A DNA stretch of 64,000 nt from Pascua guehoae. Lineage: Eukaryota > Basidiomycota > Tremellomycetes > Trichosporonales > Trichosporonaceae. The stretch covers positions 441,924 through 505,923 of the forward strand of contig BCJX01000019.1 in the NCBI GenBank assembly GCA_001600415.1. Reading direction: 5' to 3'. The first letter of the stretch is position 1, and every line of letters begins with the position of its first letter. The notes below the pieces were generated by a model. It was not told the origin of the DNA. It saw nothing but the letters and a program-made list of their open reading frames with translations, and made no database searches. Shown here one piece after another: positions 23,381 through 35,600 of the stretch. Made by a program: the position numbers and the translations under genes.

Positions 23381-24912
23381 ATGGCCTTTGCTCAGAACCT
23401 GTCCCGCCTCATCGGTGAGTACAAGGCGTACTATGCACTGACGCGCTCGTGGTGGTAATGCTAACGCCGCAGTGCCCGTTGCCATTGGCGCGGCGCTTGT
23501 CGATGCGTCCATGTACGACGTTCCCGGTGGATACCGCGCCGTCATGTTCGACCGTTTCAAGGGTGTTCTTCCCAACGTGCGTTGTGGCGTGGTGCTCTGC
23601 CGCTGTTGTGTGCCGTGTTTCTCTACAAGTCGTGACCGGCATGGCCGCCTGTATGCGTTGTTTTTCTTTTCCTCTGCAGCCGGCCATGCCGCCGCCACAG
23701 TAACACCCCAACTAACCCCCCAGGCGACCGGCGAGGGCACGCACTTCCTCGTCCCCTGGCTGCAAAAGGCTATCCTGTACGACGTGCGCATCAAGCCGCG
23801 CAACATTTCGACAACGACGGGATCCAAGGACATGCAGATGGTCTCGCTTACTCTGCGTGTCTTGTCGCGCCCCAGCATTTCGCACCTGTCCCAGATTTAC
23901 CAAAACCTCGGCCTCGACTACGACGAGCGTGTCCTCCCGTCCATTGGCAATGAGGTCCTCAAGGCGACTGTGGCGCAGTTTGATGCCTCCGAGCTCATTA
24001 CACAGCGTGAGATTGTGAGTGTGGGACGGGATTGGGGCGAAGAAGCGCCGGGGATGGAGTGGAGCAGGGCTTGGCGAGAGGCGTTACGCGTGAAGAGTAT
24101 GAGGAAACTTAGGCCCGAAATGTGGAGTGGGAGGTGGGCGAGAAGCGTGCAGCGAAGTTCATGGGCGCCAGGATGGGTTTTGCATGTGAATTGCAGAGGC
24201 AACAGCATGGAAATGAAGAGGCGGCGGTACGGAAGTAAGAGGCGGTGGCACGGAAGTGACGAGTGGGGCCGGGCTGAGGTAGAGGGTGAGGACGGGCACA
24301 GTGAGGGGCGACAGGAGCAGTAGCATGGCCTGAACGGAGAGGACAGTACAATCAAAGCTAGCGGGCACGCGACCACAGTCATCCATCAACGCTGGACATA
24401 CACTAACATCCAGGTCTCCGCGCGTATCCGTGACGACCTCCTGTCGCGTGCCAAGGAGTTCAACATCCAGCTCGAGGACGTCTCGATCGTACGTATCCGC
24501 AAACACCAACCACCATGCGCATGCCAGCGAGCGCAGCCCGCTGTGCCATGCCCCCCCCCCCCCCAACTCCCAACTCACACCTCAGACACACATGACCTTT
24601 GGCAAGGAATTTACGACTGCCGTCGAGCAAAAGCAGATTGCGCAGCAGGACGCCGAGCGCGCCAAGTTTGTGGTCGAAAAGGCCGAGCAGGAGCGCCAGG
24701 CGTCGGTCATCCGCGCCGAGGGCGAGGCCGAGGCGGCGTCTACGATTTCGGCCGCGCTCAACAAGGCTGGCGACGCGTACGTCCAGTTCCGCAAGATTGA
24801 GACGGCGCGCGAGATTGCAGGCACCCTCTCGCAGAGCCGCAACGTCCAGTACGTGCCCAGCAGCCAGGGGAGCAACTTGCTCCTCCAGGTGGGGTCGGGT
24901 CCGCAGCAGTGA
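23381..24912 (+). CDS. PHB1: Prohibitin-1, mitochondrial inner membrane
   Basis: Prohibitin 1 forms ring complexes with PHB2 in the mitochondrial inner membrane, acting as scaffold and regulator of the m-AAA protease. Five exons, 23381-23414, 23473-23576, 23724-24014, 24414-24488 and 24586-24912, join in consistent phases to 276 residues, the normal length. Family landmarks are [20 protein letters not shown] after an N-terminal hydrophobic anchor, [68 protein letters not shown] and the coiled coil [15 protein letters not shown]. Intron 3 is 399 nt and intron 4 contains a C14 run; the other introns are shorter. The gene is divergent from eEF3 and convergent with CENP-A. Confidence 0.97.
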
Positions 24913-25521
24913 GCTGGGGTATGAGTGTTCAACTCGAGACCTAAGAGGCAAAAGTGGAGAAGCGGATCGGGCCGAGGGCCACAGAGGGAGCAGCACAACT
25001 CGCGAGGGTAGTACAATATGTATGAATCATCCCCATTCTGCAGCACGGTGTGAACTTGAGGCTCAAGTACGGGGCTGGCGTCAAACGGCGAACGACAACG
25101 TCAGTCACTAAATAAGGGCCACCCGGCCACTCGTAACAGTCTGCAACCTCGCGCACAGAAAACATTGTACAAGTTGCATGCTGCATGAGGAAAACTGCTA
25201 TGGAACTGCTGACAAACTACCAAAGAGCACCAGCGTCTGCGGCCCGAGTCTGCACTAGAGCTCGGCCATATCGTGCGTTCTGGTATCCCTGTCCCCTCAT
25301 CCTCTGGTATCTCTCTTGCCCTCCTTGCACTGTCCTTGCTCTGCCAAGTCGTCGGTATGGGGCCCACAGGTCAGGTGTCTGGTGACTGCCACGACCAAGC
25401 CGGTCGATGGCTCCGCGAGCCTCATAGACCGCTACCGGGTCGCGGCCCCACGGCCGAGTCGCAGCCCTCCCTTCCCCGCTCTCCCTGCCATCCGCATCTC
25501 TGCTCACTTCCCCCGACCGGC
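24913..25521. other. Convergent intergenic region, PHB1 / CENP-A
   Basis: 609 nt between two stop codons on opposite strands; it should hold two 3' UTRs. The open frames here are shadows and no further gene is supported. Confidence 0.6.
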
Positions 25522-26939
25522 TCACATGACCCACGGCCCGCGCAGCCGCCGCGCGAGCTGGATATCCCGCTGCATGAGGGTGACGCGCTTTGCGTGGATC
25601 GCACACAGGTTTGCGTCCTCGAACAGGTGGACGAGGTAGGCCTCTGTCGCCTCTTGGAGTGCGAGGATGGCGCTGCTCTGCCACCGGAGCTCGGTGTGTG
25701 TGTGCCCGCGGCCGGTTTCAGACGTCATGCTCATTGCGATTTCGCGGACCTGGGCGTTAGAGGTTGTGACGAGGAGAGCAGAATGGGAGTGGGCAGAGGG
25801 GTGGGGGTCCGGGGGTATAGAAAGGGGGATGGGGGCAAATAGGTTTGGCATTGGTGACGATCGTACTCGTTGAGAGGGCAACAGTCCAAGAGACATTGGT
25901 GGCGTTGCGATCACAACCACACACTCGATCTTGTACAAGACAGAACCAGGTCACTTGACAATTCCACTACCGGAACTGCAGCAGCCAACGAGCCAAGACG
26001 TAGCAAGGTGCCCACGCGTAGCAAGGCAAACCCAACCCTCACAACTCTAGGCCTATTCTTCTGCCCATAGCTCCAATCACCACTTCCCTCCCTCCCTCAC
26101 AACTCCAAATACCACCCACCCTCTTCCTCACAACTCCAACACCACCCGCTCTCGTCCCCACAACTCCAAGCCCCCCGTCCCGCCCCCCCCCCCAACCCCA
26201 ACCCCGAACACGGCCACCACACTCACCACACGCGAAAACGGCAGTTTTTGAATCAACAAGTCGGTGCTCTTCTGGTACTTGCGAATCTCGCGCAGCGCCA
26301 CCGTCCCCGGTTTGAAGCGGTGGGCTTTCTTTGGCGCGCCGCCTGTACTTGTGCGTCCTGGGCCGGATGCTGCGTCGGGTTAGTAAAGGGTGAGGAGGAG
26401 AGGGAGAGAGGGAGAGAATAGGCAGAGAGCAAGATGGAAGACGAGAAAGGCATTGTGGAGAGGGAGGGGCCTATCGAACCGAGGGGAGGCGAGAGGACGG
26501 TAGGGGAGGGGAAAGCAAGATGGAAGATGGGAGGGATCGAGTTTGTGGAACGAGCAAGGGCCTGTCGAACCGACGGAAGGGGGGGGAGGGGGGGGGGGAG
26601 AGATGCCGGCGGGCAATGGAACTTGTAGGCGGAGGACAGCGAGTGCAAGTGTCCGAGGTCGCGCGGATCCAGCCCATACGCGCGACAGTAGGCAGTCGAC
26701 GCCGACACATTGCCCAGCACCCCACCTTTCCTGAACCTCACAGACGCACACCTTGCACACGCGTACACGCACGCGTACACGCACGCGTGATGCAAAAGAT
26801 GGTGGTGGTGGTGGACGCGAAACCAAACACACTCACTCCGGCGCGGTGCCTGGCCACCCGTACTCGCGCGGGGCACATTCTTGACGCGTCGCGGCCCGCC
26901 TGGTGCGTGTCCTGCCGGATTGGAGATTGTGCGTGCCAT
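25522..26939 (-). CDS. CSE4: Centromeric histone H3 variant CENP-A
   Basis: CENP-A replaces H3 in centromeric nucleosomes and seeds the kinetochore. Exons 26939-26837, 26369-26227 and 25749-25522 join (phase 1, phase 0) to 157 residues. The fold reads [19 protein letters not shown] (alphaN), [16 protein letters not shown] (alpha1), [20 protein letters not shown] (alpha2), [16 protein letters not shown], then [19 protein letters not shown] marks are a loop 1 longer than in H3 ([17 protein letters not shown]), Trp in place of the H3 Phe, and a non-H3 C-terminus ending PWVM. The tail is H3-like at the start (MART) and has two STGG-containing modules, [11 protein letters not shown] and [13 protein letters not shown]. 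Intron 1 is 467 nt. Only 59 nt upstream of the ATG are known before an assembly gap, so the promoter is missing. A canonical H3 is ruled out by the loop and C-terminus. Confidence 0.95.
26761..26784. repeat. 12-nt tandem repeat in CENP-A intron 1
   Basis: Two perfect copies of GCGTACACGCAC, with a further partial copy, lie within the first intron of the CENP-A gene. Confidence 0.8.
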
Positions 26940-27482
26940 CGGGCTGGGGTGGAGGATGCGAGTGGGTGGAGGTGATGGAGTGGGTGGAGGGGGGGGGGNN
27001 NNNNNNNNNNNNNNNNNNNNNNNNNNNNNNNNNNNNNNNNNNNNNNNNNNNNNNNNNNNNNNNNNNNNNNNNNNNNNNNNNNNNNNNNNNNNNNNNNNNN
27101 NNNNNNNNNNNNNNNNNNNNNNNNNNNNNNNNNTGAAGAGGGGGGTGGAGATGGGTGTGGGTGTGGGTGTGGGAGATGGAGGTGCAAGAGCAACGAAAGA
27201 GAAGAGAAATGAGGGGGAGGGGGAAAAGAGAAATCAGTCAACAACGCGCCTTTGCCTTGTCCCACTGTGGCGTCACCCATTCGCGCAATCTCCCATTCCA
27301 GTCGTGCCCTGAATATCCACTGTCGCCTGCAACCCATCAGACATGGCCCATTCATTGTTCCACCGCACAGCCCATACATGCCATGCCATGCATGCACACA
27401 ATTATTTGTTTGCACACCCACGCTCTGCTCCACTCGACGAAACGTTCTATGCTAGAAAGATGCATGCAGCAGCGCCTCTACT
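26940..27482. other. CENP-A upstream / PRP6 downstream region with gap
   Basis: This contains the known part of the CENP-A promoter, an assembly gap, and the 3' region of PRP6. The known sequence next to the gap is G-rich (a G run ends at 26998) and purine-rich on the other side. No gene is seen; frames crossing the gap are artefacts of the unknown bases. Confidence 0.6.
26999..27133. other. Assembly gap, 135 unknown bases
   Basis: Run of 135 N directly after a G homopolymer. The true size is unknown. It lies 60 nt upstream of the CENP-A start codon. Confidence 1.
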
Positions 27483-30430
27483 CTACTCGACCCTATCGGC
27501 AACAAGCCCGAGAATCTGCTCTGTGCTCTTGCCGACATTGCCCAGCTCCTTGGACACGGCCTGCCACACGGGGCCGTGGTGTGGCTGCGCCGCCTTTGCT
27601 TTCTCAATGACGGCCTGGATGCGCTCGGGCTCGCCGTGCTGGCGCTCAAACTTGAGCCACCAGCCCCAGGCGTCTCCCCAGTCGGCGTCGGCGACAATGG
27701 CGTTTTGCATCCACTGGCGCGTCTTTTCAATCTTGCGCTCGGCCCAGAACAGGCGCGCGACGGCGATAATGACGGCAGGGTGTTCGCCAGCCTTTTTCAA
27801 CGCGTCCACCGAGCGGCCCTTGCGCTGTGGAGGGTTTTCCATAAAGATGGCCATGGACCAGAGGAGCGGCGACGTCGGGCACTCTTGCATTGCTGCGGGG
27901 GTTAGTCACTGGACCCAGAGACAATAACACTGCGACTCACCCCTTGCCAGCAAAGACTTTGCCTGCTGTGTGCTCCCCAACCGCTCCTCAATCTTGATGC
28001 TCTCGGCCCACAGCTCGTCGTTTTTGGGATTGTGCAGGCGCGCCTTTTCGAGCAGACTACGTGCCTTGATCGTAATGCCGGCCTTTTCCTCGAGTCGCGC
28101 AGAGAGAATCCACAGGGGGACCGACTTTGGACACGCGCGGCATCCCTTTGCGTACGCCGCGCGCGCGGCAACCGTCTCGCCCCGCGAGTCGAGAATCTGG
28201 CCGCGGATCATGTGCAGCTTGTCAAACTGCGGGAAGCGGCCGATAGCCTCGTCGAGCGTCGCGAGCGCGTCGTCGAGGCGGCCGAGCTGGCGTTCCAGGA
28301 TCGCGCTCTTCATCCACACGCGGTCCGTGTTGGCCTGCTGGCGCGCCTTTTTGAGAATCTGCATCGCCGCGTCCGTCTCGTTGGATTCAGAGGCAATCTT
28401 GGCAGCGGCCAAAAAGATAGACTCCGAGTCTTCATTCTGCTCAAACGCCTTGCTGAGAATCTCCTGTGCGCCAACCACGTCGCCGCCGACCCACTTTTCC
28501 TTGGCGGCCATGAGCCACAGCACCTCGGCGTGCGGGCAGTGCTCGGCACCCTTCATGAGAATCTCCTGCACCGCCTCGGGTGTGCCGTGCGCCTTTTCAA
28601 ACTCGGCCGCCTTGCGCCATACGCTTGGCGACGTGGGGAAGTTGTCAATGAGCACGACAAACACGGCACGTGCGACCTCGTAAAAGCCGCCGTTGGACGC
28701 GCGCTCGGCGTCCTCGAGCCACACCGTGCGCCGGTCCTCCTCTTCAATGTCCAGGTGGATGGTCGCCTTGACAATCGCCTGGGCGGTAATCGGGCTCCCG
28801 TCTTGCTCGCACTTTTCCGCCTCTTGCAGCCATTGTTCACGCGACAGGATCGCCTGGTGCTTTGTGAGCGACGACACGGCCATCTTGATGAGCCGGTCGA
28901 CCTGGGCCGCGAGCTTGCGCCGTGTCTCGGGGTCCTCTTCGACCTTGACATCCGAGACAGCCGATGGCGACTGCTCGGCCAAGCGGCCCGCGGCGATCCA
29001 AATTTCGTGCGAAGTCGGAATCTTGGTACGCGCAGAGTTGAGCACTTGTCTCGCCTTGTCGGGCGTCTCGAGACGGGCGAGCGTGAGCCACAACTCGACC
29101 GACGTCGGAATCACCTCGACCGCGCGTGTGAGCAGGATACGTGCGTCCTCTGGGTCGTCCTCGAGATTGACCGTCTCCTTCCACAGTCGGACAGAGTTGG
29201 GGATAAACTCGAGCGCTTTGCGGAGCACACGCCGCTTGGCATTTGCGTCCGACTCGAGCGACGCGGCCTTGAGCCAGATTTTGACAGACTGCGGCACGTT
29301 TTCAACTGCACGCGCGAGAATGCGCTTGGCGTTCTCGGGTGTGTTGAGCTCGGCTGCGTGGAACCATACGTCCTCGCTCTTGGGACACTTTTCGCACCCC
29401 TCGGCGATAATCTTTCGCGCCGCGACCATCTTCTTTGCGTGCACTTCGAGAGACGCGGCGGCAATCCAACCGGGCGCGTGCTTGGGGTTGGTCTGGATGA
29501 GATTTTGCAGCAGCTGGCGCGCCTGTTTAATGTCGCCAATCTGCGCGTCCGTCTGGAGCACCTGGCTGTTGAGGGCCGTCATGTAGCCGCGTGGGTCCAC
29601 GCTGGTTGAAGACCCGTTTGAGGCGTCCTTGGACGCCTGGTCGAGCTTGAGCGACAGGACCTTGTCGCGCGCGTTACCAATGGAAACAAAGTCGGTCATT
29701 GTTCCGTCCACCGCGGGTGTCTGCAACCCTCCACTCTGAATGTCAGCTAAGCAAGAACACCGCGCAGCTCACCTCCTGTTGGGCAGCATCCAGCTCGCCG
29801 AGAATCTGGTTGCGCTCAACCTGGCCGGCGAGGACCGAGTCGCTGACGGCGTAGGTACGCTGGTTCTGGTTCTCCTCGAGGCGCATGTTGTGTTTCCTGC
29901 GTTTGCCCGTCATGTTACCTGCCTCTGGGATGGCGGCCCAGTCGCTGTCGTTGAGCGACGACAGGCCACGCTTCAGGTCTGCAAACTGCGTCTGAATCTT
30001 GGGATTGTTGGCGCGCTCCTTGATTGCCGCCTCGGCCTCGGCGGCCTCGCGCCGCGCTTTCCGCCGCTGGTCCATGCGCTCGTCGACCGACTCCCAGATC
30101 CGGTCCGCCTCTTCGTCGTCGGCCTCGTACACGGTTCCCGCAAACAGGTTGCGTTCGTTTTCGGGGTCCTGGAACTGCTCTGGGTCGGGAATCTCTTCTC
30201 CACGCCGTGCCATTGCCTCGGCGACGGCTTCGGCACTCGGGCCCTCGCGCGCAGGACCGATATCAGATCGTGTCGTGAAACCCGATGCACCACGACCGAG
30301 ACCAGCGACGTACGACGCCGGCGCGGCCATCTGAGACTGTCAGCATGGAAATGGCGGTCAGGCTACTCACGTTGAGGAACGCATAGCGATGCTCCTTTGG
30401 AATGGCCTTTACACTCCCGACGTGCGACAT
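27483..30430 (-). CDS. PRP6: Pre-mRNA splicing factor PRP6 (U5/tri-snRNP)
   Basis: PRP6 (Prp1 in fission yeast) bridges U5 and U4/U6 in the tri-snRNP. Exons 30430-30371, 30330-29773, 29735-27941 and 27892-27483 join in phases 0, 0 and 1 to 940 residues, almost exactly the length of human PRPF6. The N-terminal PRP1_N region includes YVAGLGRGASGFTTRSDIGP and DPENERNLFAG, followed by a charged helical stretch. The rest is a long array of HAT/TPR-like helical repeats with the recurrent W-x-x-A-A/S pattern (WIAAASLE, WLKAASLE, WKETVNLE, WLTLARLE, WIAAGRLA and so on), ending in HGPVWQAVSKELGN. Introns 1 to 3 are only 40, 37 and 48 nt. The gene is divergent from CFD1. Confidence 0.97.
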
Positions 30431-30831
30431 TGTGGGCGGCTAGGTGGTGGCAAACGTCCAGAGGAGACAAAGTCGACCGATGGTCTGTTTGGCTAGCTTG
30501 CTTTGTTGATGGAGATTTGAGGCGCGACCAGTCTGCGCTGCTCCGGTACAGGGTCGAGGGGCCGGCCACTACGTTCGTTCGTCGCGTTTCTCGTCAATGG
30601 CGAGGGGTAATATGCAAGTTGGGAGATGACGATGGTGAGAGTTGAGAGTAAACACTGTTTAGTCGATGTGTCGTTCTTTGATCGATTGAGCAATTCGAGG
30701 TGGATGGGTGGCAAGTGGGTGGATCCAATAAGTGGCGTCACCTCCACCTTCCTGCTTTGTAAGAAGTCGGAGACGGGGTCGTATCTCTCTATCAACCACC
30801 TCTCATTGCCACCACCACCACATTGCGCACC
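30431..30831. promoter_or_regulatory. Divergent promoter region of PRP6 and CFD1
   Basis: 401 nt between two start codons on opposite strands. The CFD1 leader ends in a CCACCACCACCA stretch just before the ATG. I see no defined factor site. Confidence 0.6.
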
Positions 30832-31922
30832 ATGTCCGAGCCGCTCGACACGCCAGTAGCGCGGGCCCTCGCGTCTGTAAAGAACATTATCATCGTCCTC
30901 TCGGGCAAGGGTGAGCTGCGTCTTTAGTGTTGTAGCTTACCTCAGGCGGTGTGGGCAAGTCGTCGTCGTCTGTACAGCTTGCCTTGTCGCTCCTGAACGA
31001 AACACCGACAACACGCGTGGGCCTACTCGACCTGGATCTGACGGGCCCGTCTCTGCCTCGTATGGTGGGGCTGGACGTTCCGGGCGCGAGCGTGCACCAG
31101 TCGTCTGCGGGATGGGTGCCGGTCTACGTCGACCGGGAGCGGCGGTTGGGGGTGATGAGCATTGGCTTTCTGCTGCGGGACCGGGGCGACAGTGTGGTGT
31201 GGCGCGGGCCAAAGAAGGACGGCATGATCCGCCAGTTCCTCTCCGAGGTCCGGTGGGGGGGCCTCGACTATCTCGTCATTGACACGCCGCCGGGGACGAG
31301 CGACGAGCACATTTCGCTGCTCACCCACCTGCACCCGTTGTTTACGCCCACGGCCGCGAGGCCCACGACGCCCGCCGCCGTGTTGATCAGCACACCCCAG
31401 ACGACGGCGCTCAACGACACGCTCAAGAGTCTGTCGTTTACCCGCAAGCTCGGCCTGCCCGTCCTCGGCTTTGTCGAGAATATGGCCGGTTACGTCTGTC
31501 CCTGCTGCGGAGAGATTAGCGACTGCTTTGGCCGCGGCGGCGGCGAGGCCATGGCACAACGCGAGGGCGTCGGGTTCCTCGGCCGCGTCCCCATTGATAC
31601 CCAGCTCGTCGCCCTCCTCGACGCGGTGTCCAAGGGCGAGGTCCCCGGCGCCGACGTCGTCGACTCGGTCGAGGCCCCCAAGCCTATCGCAGACGCACCC
31701 ACGAACGCATCCTCCTCAACCACACCCTCCAACCCCCCAACTTCTACGGCCGTCAGCACCACTGACGCGCCCGCAAAGGACGACTTTCCCCTCCTCGACA
31801 AGTACATGGCCACCGCATCGTCCAAGGTGTGGGCGGGCATTGCACACGAGGTCGTCGATCTGGTAGACAAGCGCCGCGCCAACATTTCCGCACGGCTCGC
31901 TCAGCTTGCTCAGCAGGCATAG
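30832..31922 (+). CDS. CFD1: Cytosolic Fe-S assembly P-loop scaffold CFD1/NUBP2
   Basis: Cfd1 pairs with Nbp35 as the scaffold on which cytosolic and nuclear Fe-S clusters are built. Exons 30832-30910 and 30946-31922 (phase 1) give 351 residues. The deviant Walker A GKGGVGKSS is split by the intron. Also seen are [16 protein letters not shown] (switch I), [15 protein letters not shown] (Walker B/switch II), GFVENMAGY, and the cluster-binding CPCC in YVCPCCGE followed by CFGRGGGE. There is no N-terminal four-Cys motif, which favours Cfd1 over Nbp35. It is longer than the usual 270-300 residues because of a Ser/Thr/Pro-rich insert of about 50 residues before the C-terminal helices. The intron is only 35 nt. 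Confidence 0.96.
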
Positions 31923-32669
31923 CTGCACACGCAAATACTTGTTGTATGAATATACAGCCTAGATGATAGCTGGCATGGGTAATGGGTACTTTCTCGAGGC
32001 TGCTGTCTTTGTCAGCTTGGCGATCAGCATGCTCCGATAACGGAGAGGCTCGGAGAACGGGCCGCACGTCATCATCTTTGGTTCGCTTCTGCCTGTGCAC
32101 CTGTTTTATCCGGGGGGAGGGTACAAGGCAGACAAGGGATGTGCAGCAGGGATGTCTCATGTCTCACTGCCGTGGCGCAGAATGGCTGAAGCCACAGTCC
32201 TGGAAGTGACTCACAACTGTTGGTGTTCTCACGCCCCTCACGCCTCTTGTCCCCATGACTGCTGTAAACGAGGTGGCACCGCATACGATCGAGGAGTGGA
32301 TCGACATGGCTCTCATCGCGACATTGCAGCACAGGCTCACAAGGCGGTCTGATGGAGTGCCCAGATGGGGTGGCGATGGTGGCCAATGGTCAATTGGAGG
32401 CACATTCTGCCAAGCTGCCATTCATTCATGAGAAAAGATTTTCCACACTCACGATGACTGTGGCAAAATGGAGCTTCTGGGGTGGGGGTAGTGCACACTT
32501 CCACAGGCTCTCGGCAAGCCCAATGCCCCTTTGCTGGATACCCAAAGCCACCACGAGCTTGGCGCTACACTCAGGCCACGCAAATACAATACTTCTGCAC
32601 ATCTGCATGTCACAGCTACACGGCACCTTTGTGCGGCAAAAAAAAAACATACATGATACAACTCGATCT
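31923..32669. other. Convergent intergenic region
   Basis: 747 nt between the CFD1 stop and the stop of the minus-strand peroxiredoxin-like protein. No coding feature is supported; the stretch should hold both 3' UTRs. Confidence 0.6.
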
Positions 32670-35600
32670 CTACGCGGCGACACCCACGCACAACTCGTGC
32701 GCGGCGGACTCGTCTGCATGGTTTGGGTTTGTGTTTTGGCGGTCGACGACCTTCTTGTTGGGGCATGGCCAGAGTGCGACTCCGGCGAGACGCTGGGCCT
32801 CTTTCGGACACGGCCAGTATGCATGGATGGTCTCGTCTGGCTTGATGGTCTCCTCGGACGCGTCTTCGAGGGGCTGCCCCGAGAGCTTGCGTGCGGGGGG
32901 CAGGGGGAAGGGGAACTCTGACGCGTCGGTGGACGGACGCGATCCCGCGGACGGAGGTGGTGGGGGGAGTGGCCCGGTTGGTGCGGCGGTTTGGGGGAGG
33001 GGAGGGAGTGTGCCGGTGGGGAAGGGGACGGGCATTGGTAGGGGGGCCGTGGGTGCCGAGCCGAGGGCCGATTTGGCACGAGGAGGGAGGGGCAGGGGCG
33101 CGGTCGGGGGTGCCGTGGGGGGTGGTGCAGTGGGGAGGGCGAGGGAGGTGACGCTGCACGAGGCGGCGGGGTAGCGGAGGAATGGTTGGGACGAGGCAGG
33201 AGCGCCGACGCTCGATGACCGTTCACGGGTGAGGGAGTTGGGGGGCGCTGGGGCCGACGAAGGAGGGGATGCATGGAGGTCGACGCGACTCTTGCTCGCG
33301 AGCGAGTTGAGCGCGTGCGGGGGCGCGTGGAGGTCGACACGGCTCGCGCCCGGGGACCACACGGGCGGGGCTGCCGCGGCGTTGACTGCCTCGAGGAGCT
33401 CGCAGACGGGCGCGTGGTCGTCGGCGCCCCCCATACGGTGGACAAAGCGCACGCACAGGCTGCCGTCGAACACGAACGCACCGCCGAGGCCCGCCGTGCT
33501 TCCGGCGCGGAAGGCGTGGAGGCGTGCCGCGCACAGGAGCGTCGAGGCTGCGCGGCGCGTGGCGCCCTTGAATCCCTGGGGCGGGGGTGGGGACGACAGC
33601 GACGCACACGAGACGGATCCCGCGGCGGATACGTACGGCTCGTTGGGCGCAGACTGTCCGCGCACAATGGGCCGGGGGAGCAGGCCGAGGGCGGCGTGCA
33701 CCCTGCGCTTGGGGTCGGTGAAGACGGGGAACGGACACTCAAAGTGGCGCTTGAACGCCGTGATTTGCGCAGCTGGGCCGTGGCCGACAATCACGAGACG
33801 GGCACGAGCGCGTGCGAGCACCGAGGGTGTAAACGTCTCGATCAGGGAGCGGACGTAGATGCCGCACTGGGGAGAGAGCCAGTGCCGCACAAAGACGACA
33901 ATGGTACGGCGTGCCACGAGCTCGCCGAAACGGACTGGCACACCGTCTTCGCCCATGACTGGAAACTCGGACACGTCCAGGAGGACGCCGACGTCGGGGA
34001 GCGCGTGTGCCTTTGCGTCCCACGACTTTGGGTCTACAGAGGAAGCAAGCGGAGACTGGGCCGGGTCTGCCTTTGGACGAGACGGGGACGTGAAGGTGTT
34101 TAATGCGGGCGTGGAAGCAGAACCAGAGGACGAGGGCACGTGCTCGTCTGTCGCCGGCTTTGATCCGCGACGGAACAGGCGTAATACAGACGTGGACGCG
34201 AGGCTGGCCAGGCTCCCATACGGCCGCCTCCCACCGGTGCAGCCGCTGGGTTCCGACTCGTGGCTCTGTGACGTGTCGCGCTTTCGGTCCGCCGGGTCCA
34301 CGGCCATGAATGCAATCTGCGGCACGGGCATGTGGTTCATGTGGTGGAGCGGCGTAATGGGCGTCATGGGGCCGTCAGAGCTCTCGCTGCCAGACGACGA
34401 CGAGCTGCCGCGCGCCATGGACCGGGGCTGCGGGAGCGGGGGCACCTCCAGGTCCGTGGGGCGCCGGGCCCTGTTCAGTGGGACATGAGGCATGGAGCGC
34501 GAGAAGAGCAACGCGGAAGGTTGGGGCTGGGCACGATCCCAGCTCGAGACCGTCGACGACGCAGAGGAGCGGGCAGAGCCGGCCGACGCGGCCGAGACCG
34601 ACGTGGTGCGCAGGGCGGTCGGGCGCGTGGGGGATGGGAGCGGTGGCCAGTCATGCTGGGGGCGCGGGAGTGAGGCGTGCTCGGGCACGGCGCCGAGTGG
34701 GGCGAGCGAGTACGATGGCGAAAAGAGCGAGCCGGCAGAGCCCCGGGAGCCTGCGAGGCGCGCCGGGGTTGTGGCGGCGCCGGCAGGGAACGATGAACCT
34801 GTGGGCGATGCCGAGAAGTGAAACGAGTCACGCGGGCTCACACCCATGCTCCCAAAGCTCGCAATCGTGCTCAGTGTCGTCGTGCTTGCTCGGCGGTCAT
34901 TGTCGTGTTGCTTTTCGAGGTCGCGGTGTAGTGCCGCAATGTTTTCGAGCGAGGTCGTGAGGTTTGGCGGGAGCTTGCGTGAGAGGCGCCGCTGGGCAAT
35001 CTTGGGCGCCACACGACGAGGGCACTCTGTGTACCTGTCGGATTGGCGTTCGAGCGCCGGACGGTGGGGCGCAGATACCTCGGGGGATTCGGGCAGCGCC
35101 GCCGGAAGTGTCGAGAGGCTGGTCGGTGGGGGTGTGTACGGCGCCGCTGGGGTTGGCGTCAAAGGCGTCACTGGCTCAGAGGGTTCAGAGGGGTCCTGCG
35201 GCGTCTCAGCAGGTCCTGTCCCTGGGCTGGCGCGCAGTGGTGTGGTGAGCACGTTCATAAGCTCGGCTTCCGCTTCCTCGGCGTCCACAATGCGCTCGAT
35301 ATCTCCGGTGCTTTCCAAATCCTCCGGTGCGTCTTCGAAGCGGTACACTGATAGGCGGGTCGGATCGGCCTCGACTGTCCCCATCGTAGTGTTCGTGAGG
35401 GCGGCCGCCGGGGGCATAACCCCACGGCCACGCAGAGGGCAGGGTACACGCACAGGCTCTCTCGAGGGCAAGTGTGGCGCCGTGTATGGACGACAAGGGA
35501 GCGAATGTGATCGCGTAGACAGGTCGACGCGCAGTGGTGGCGTAGGAGAGATGCTGAAGGCTGGCGGCGGGCACATGCCTGCATCGACAATGCTAGTGCC

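Noticed and set aside
28032..29609. 525-codon plus-strand ORF opposite PRP6
   Set aside because: Antisense shadow; the minus strand carries clear HAT repeats.
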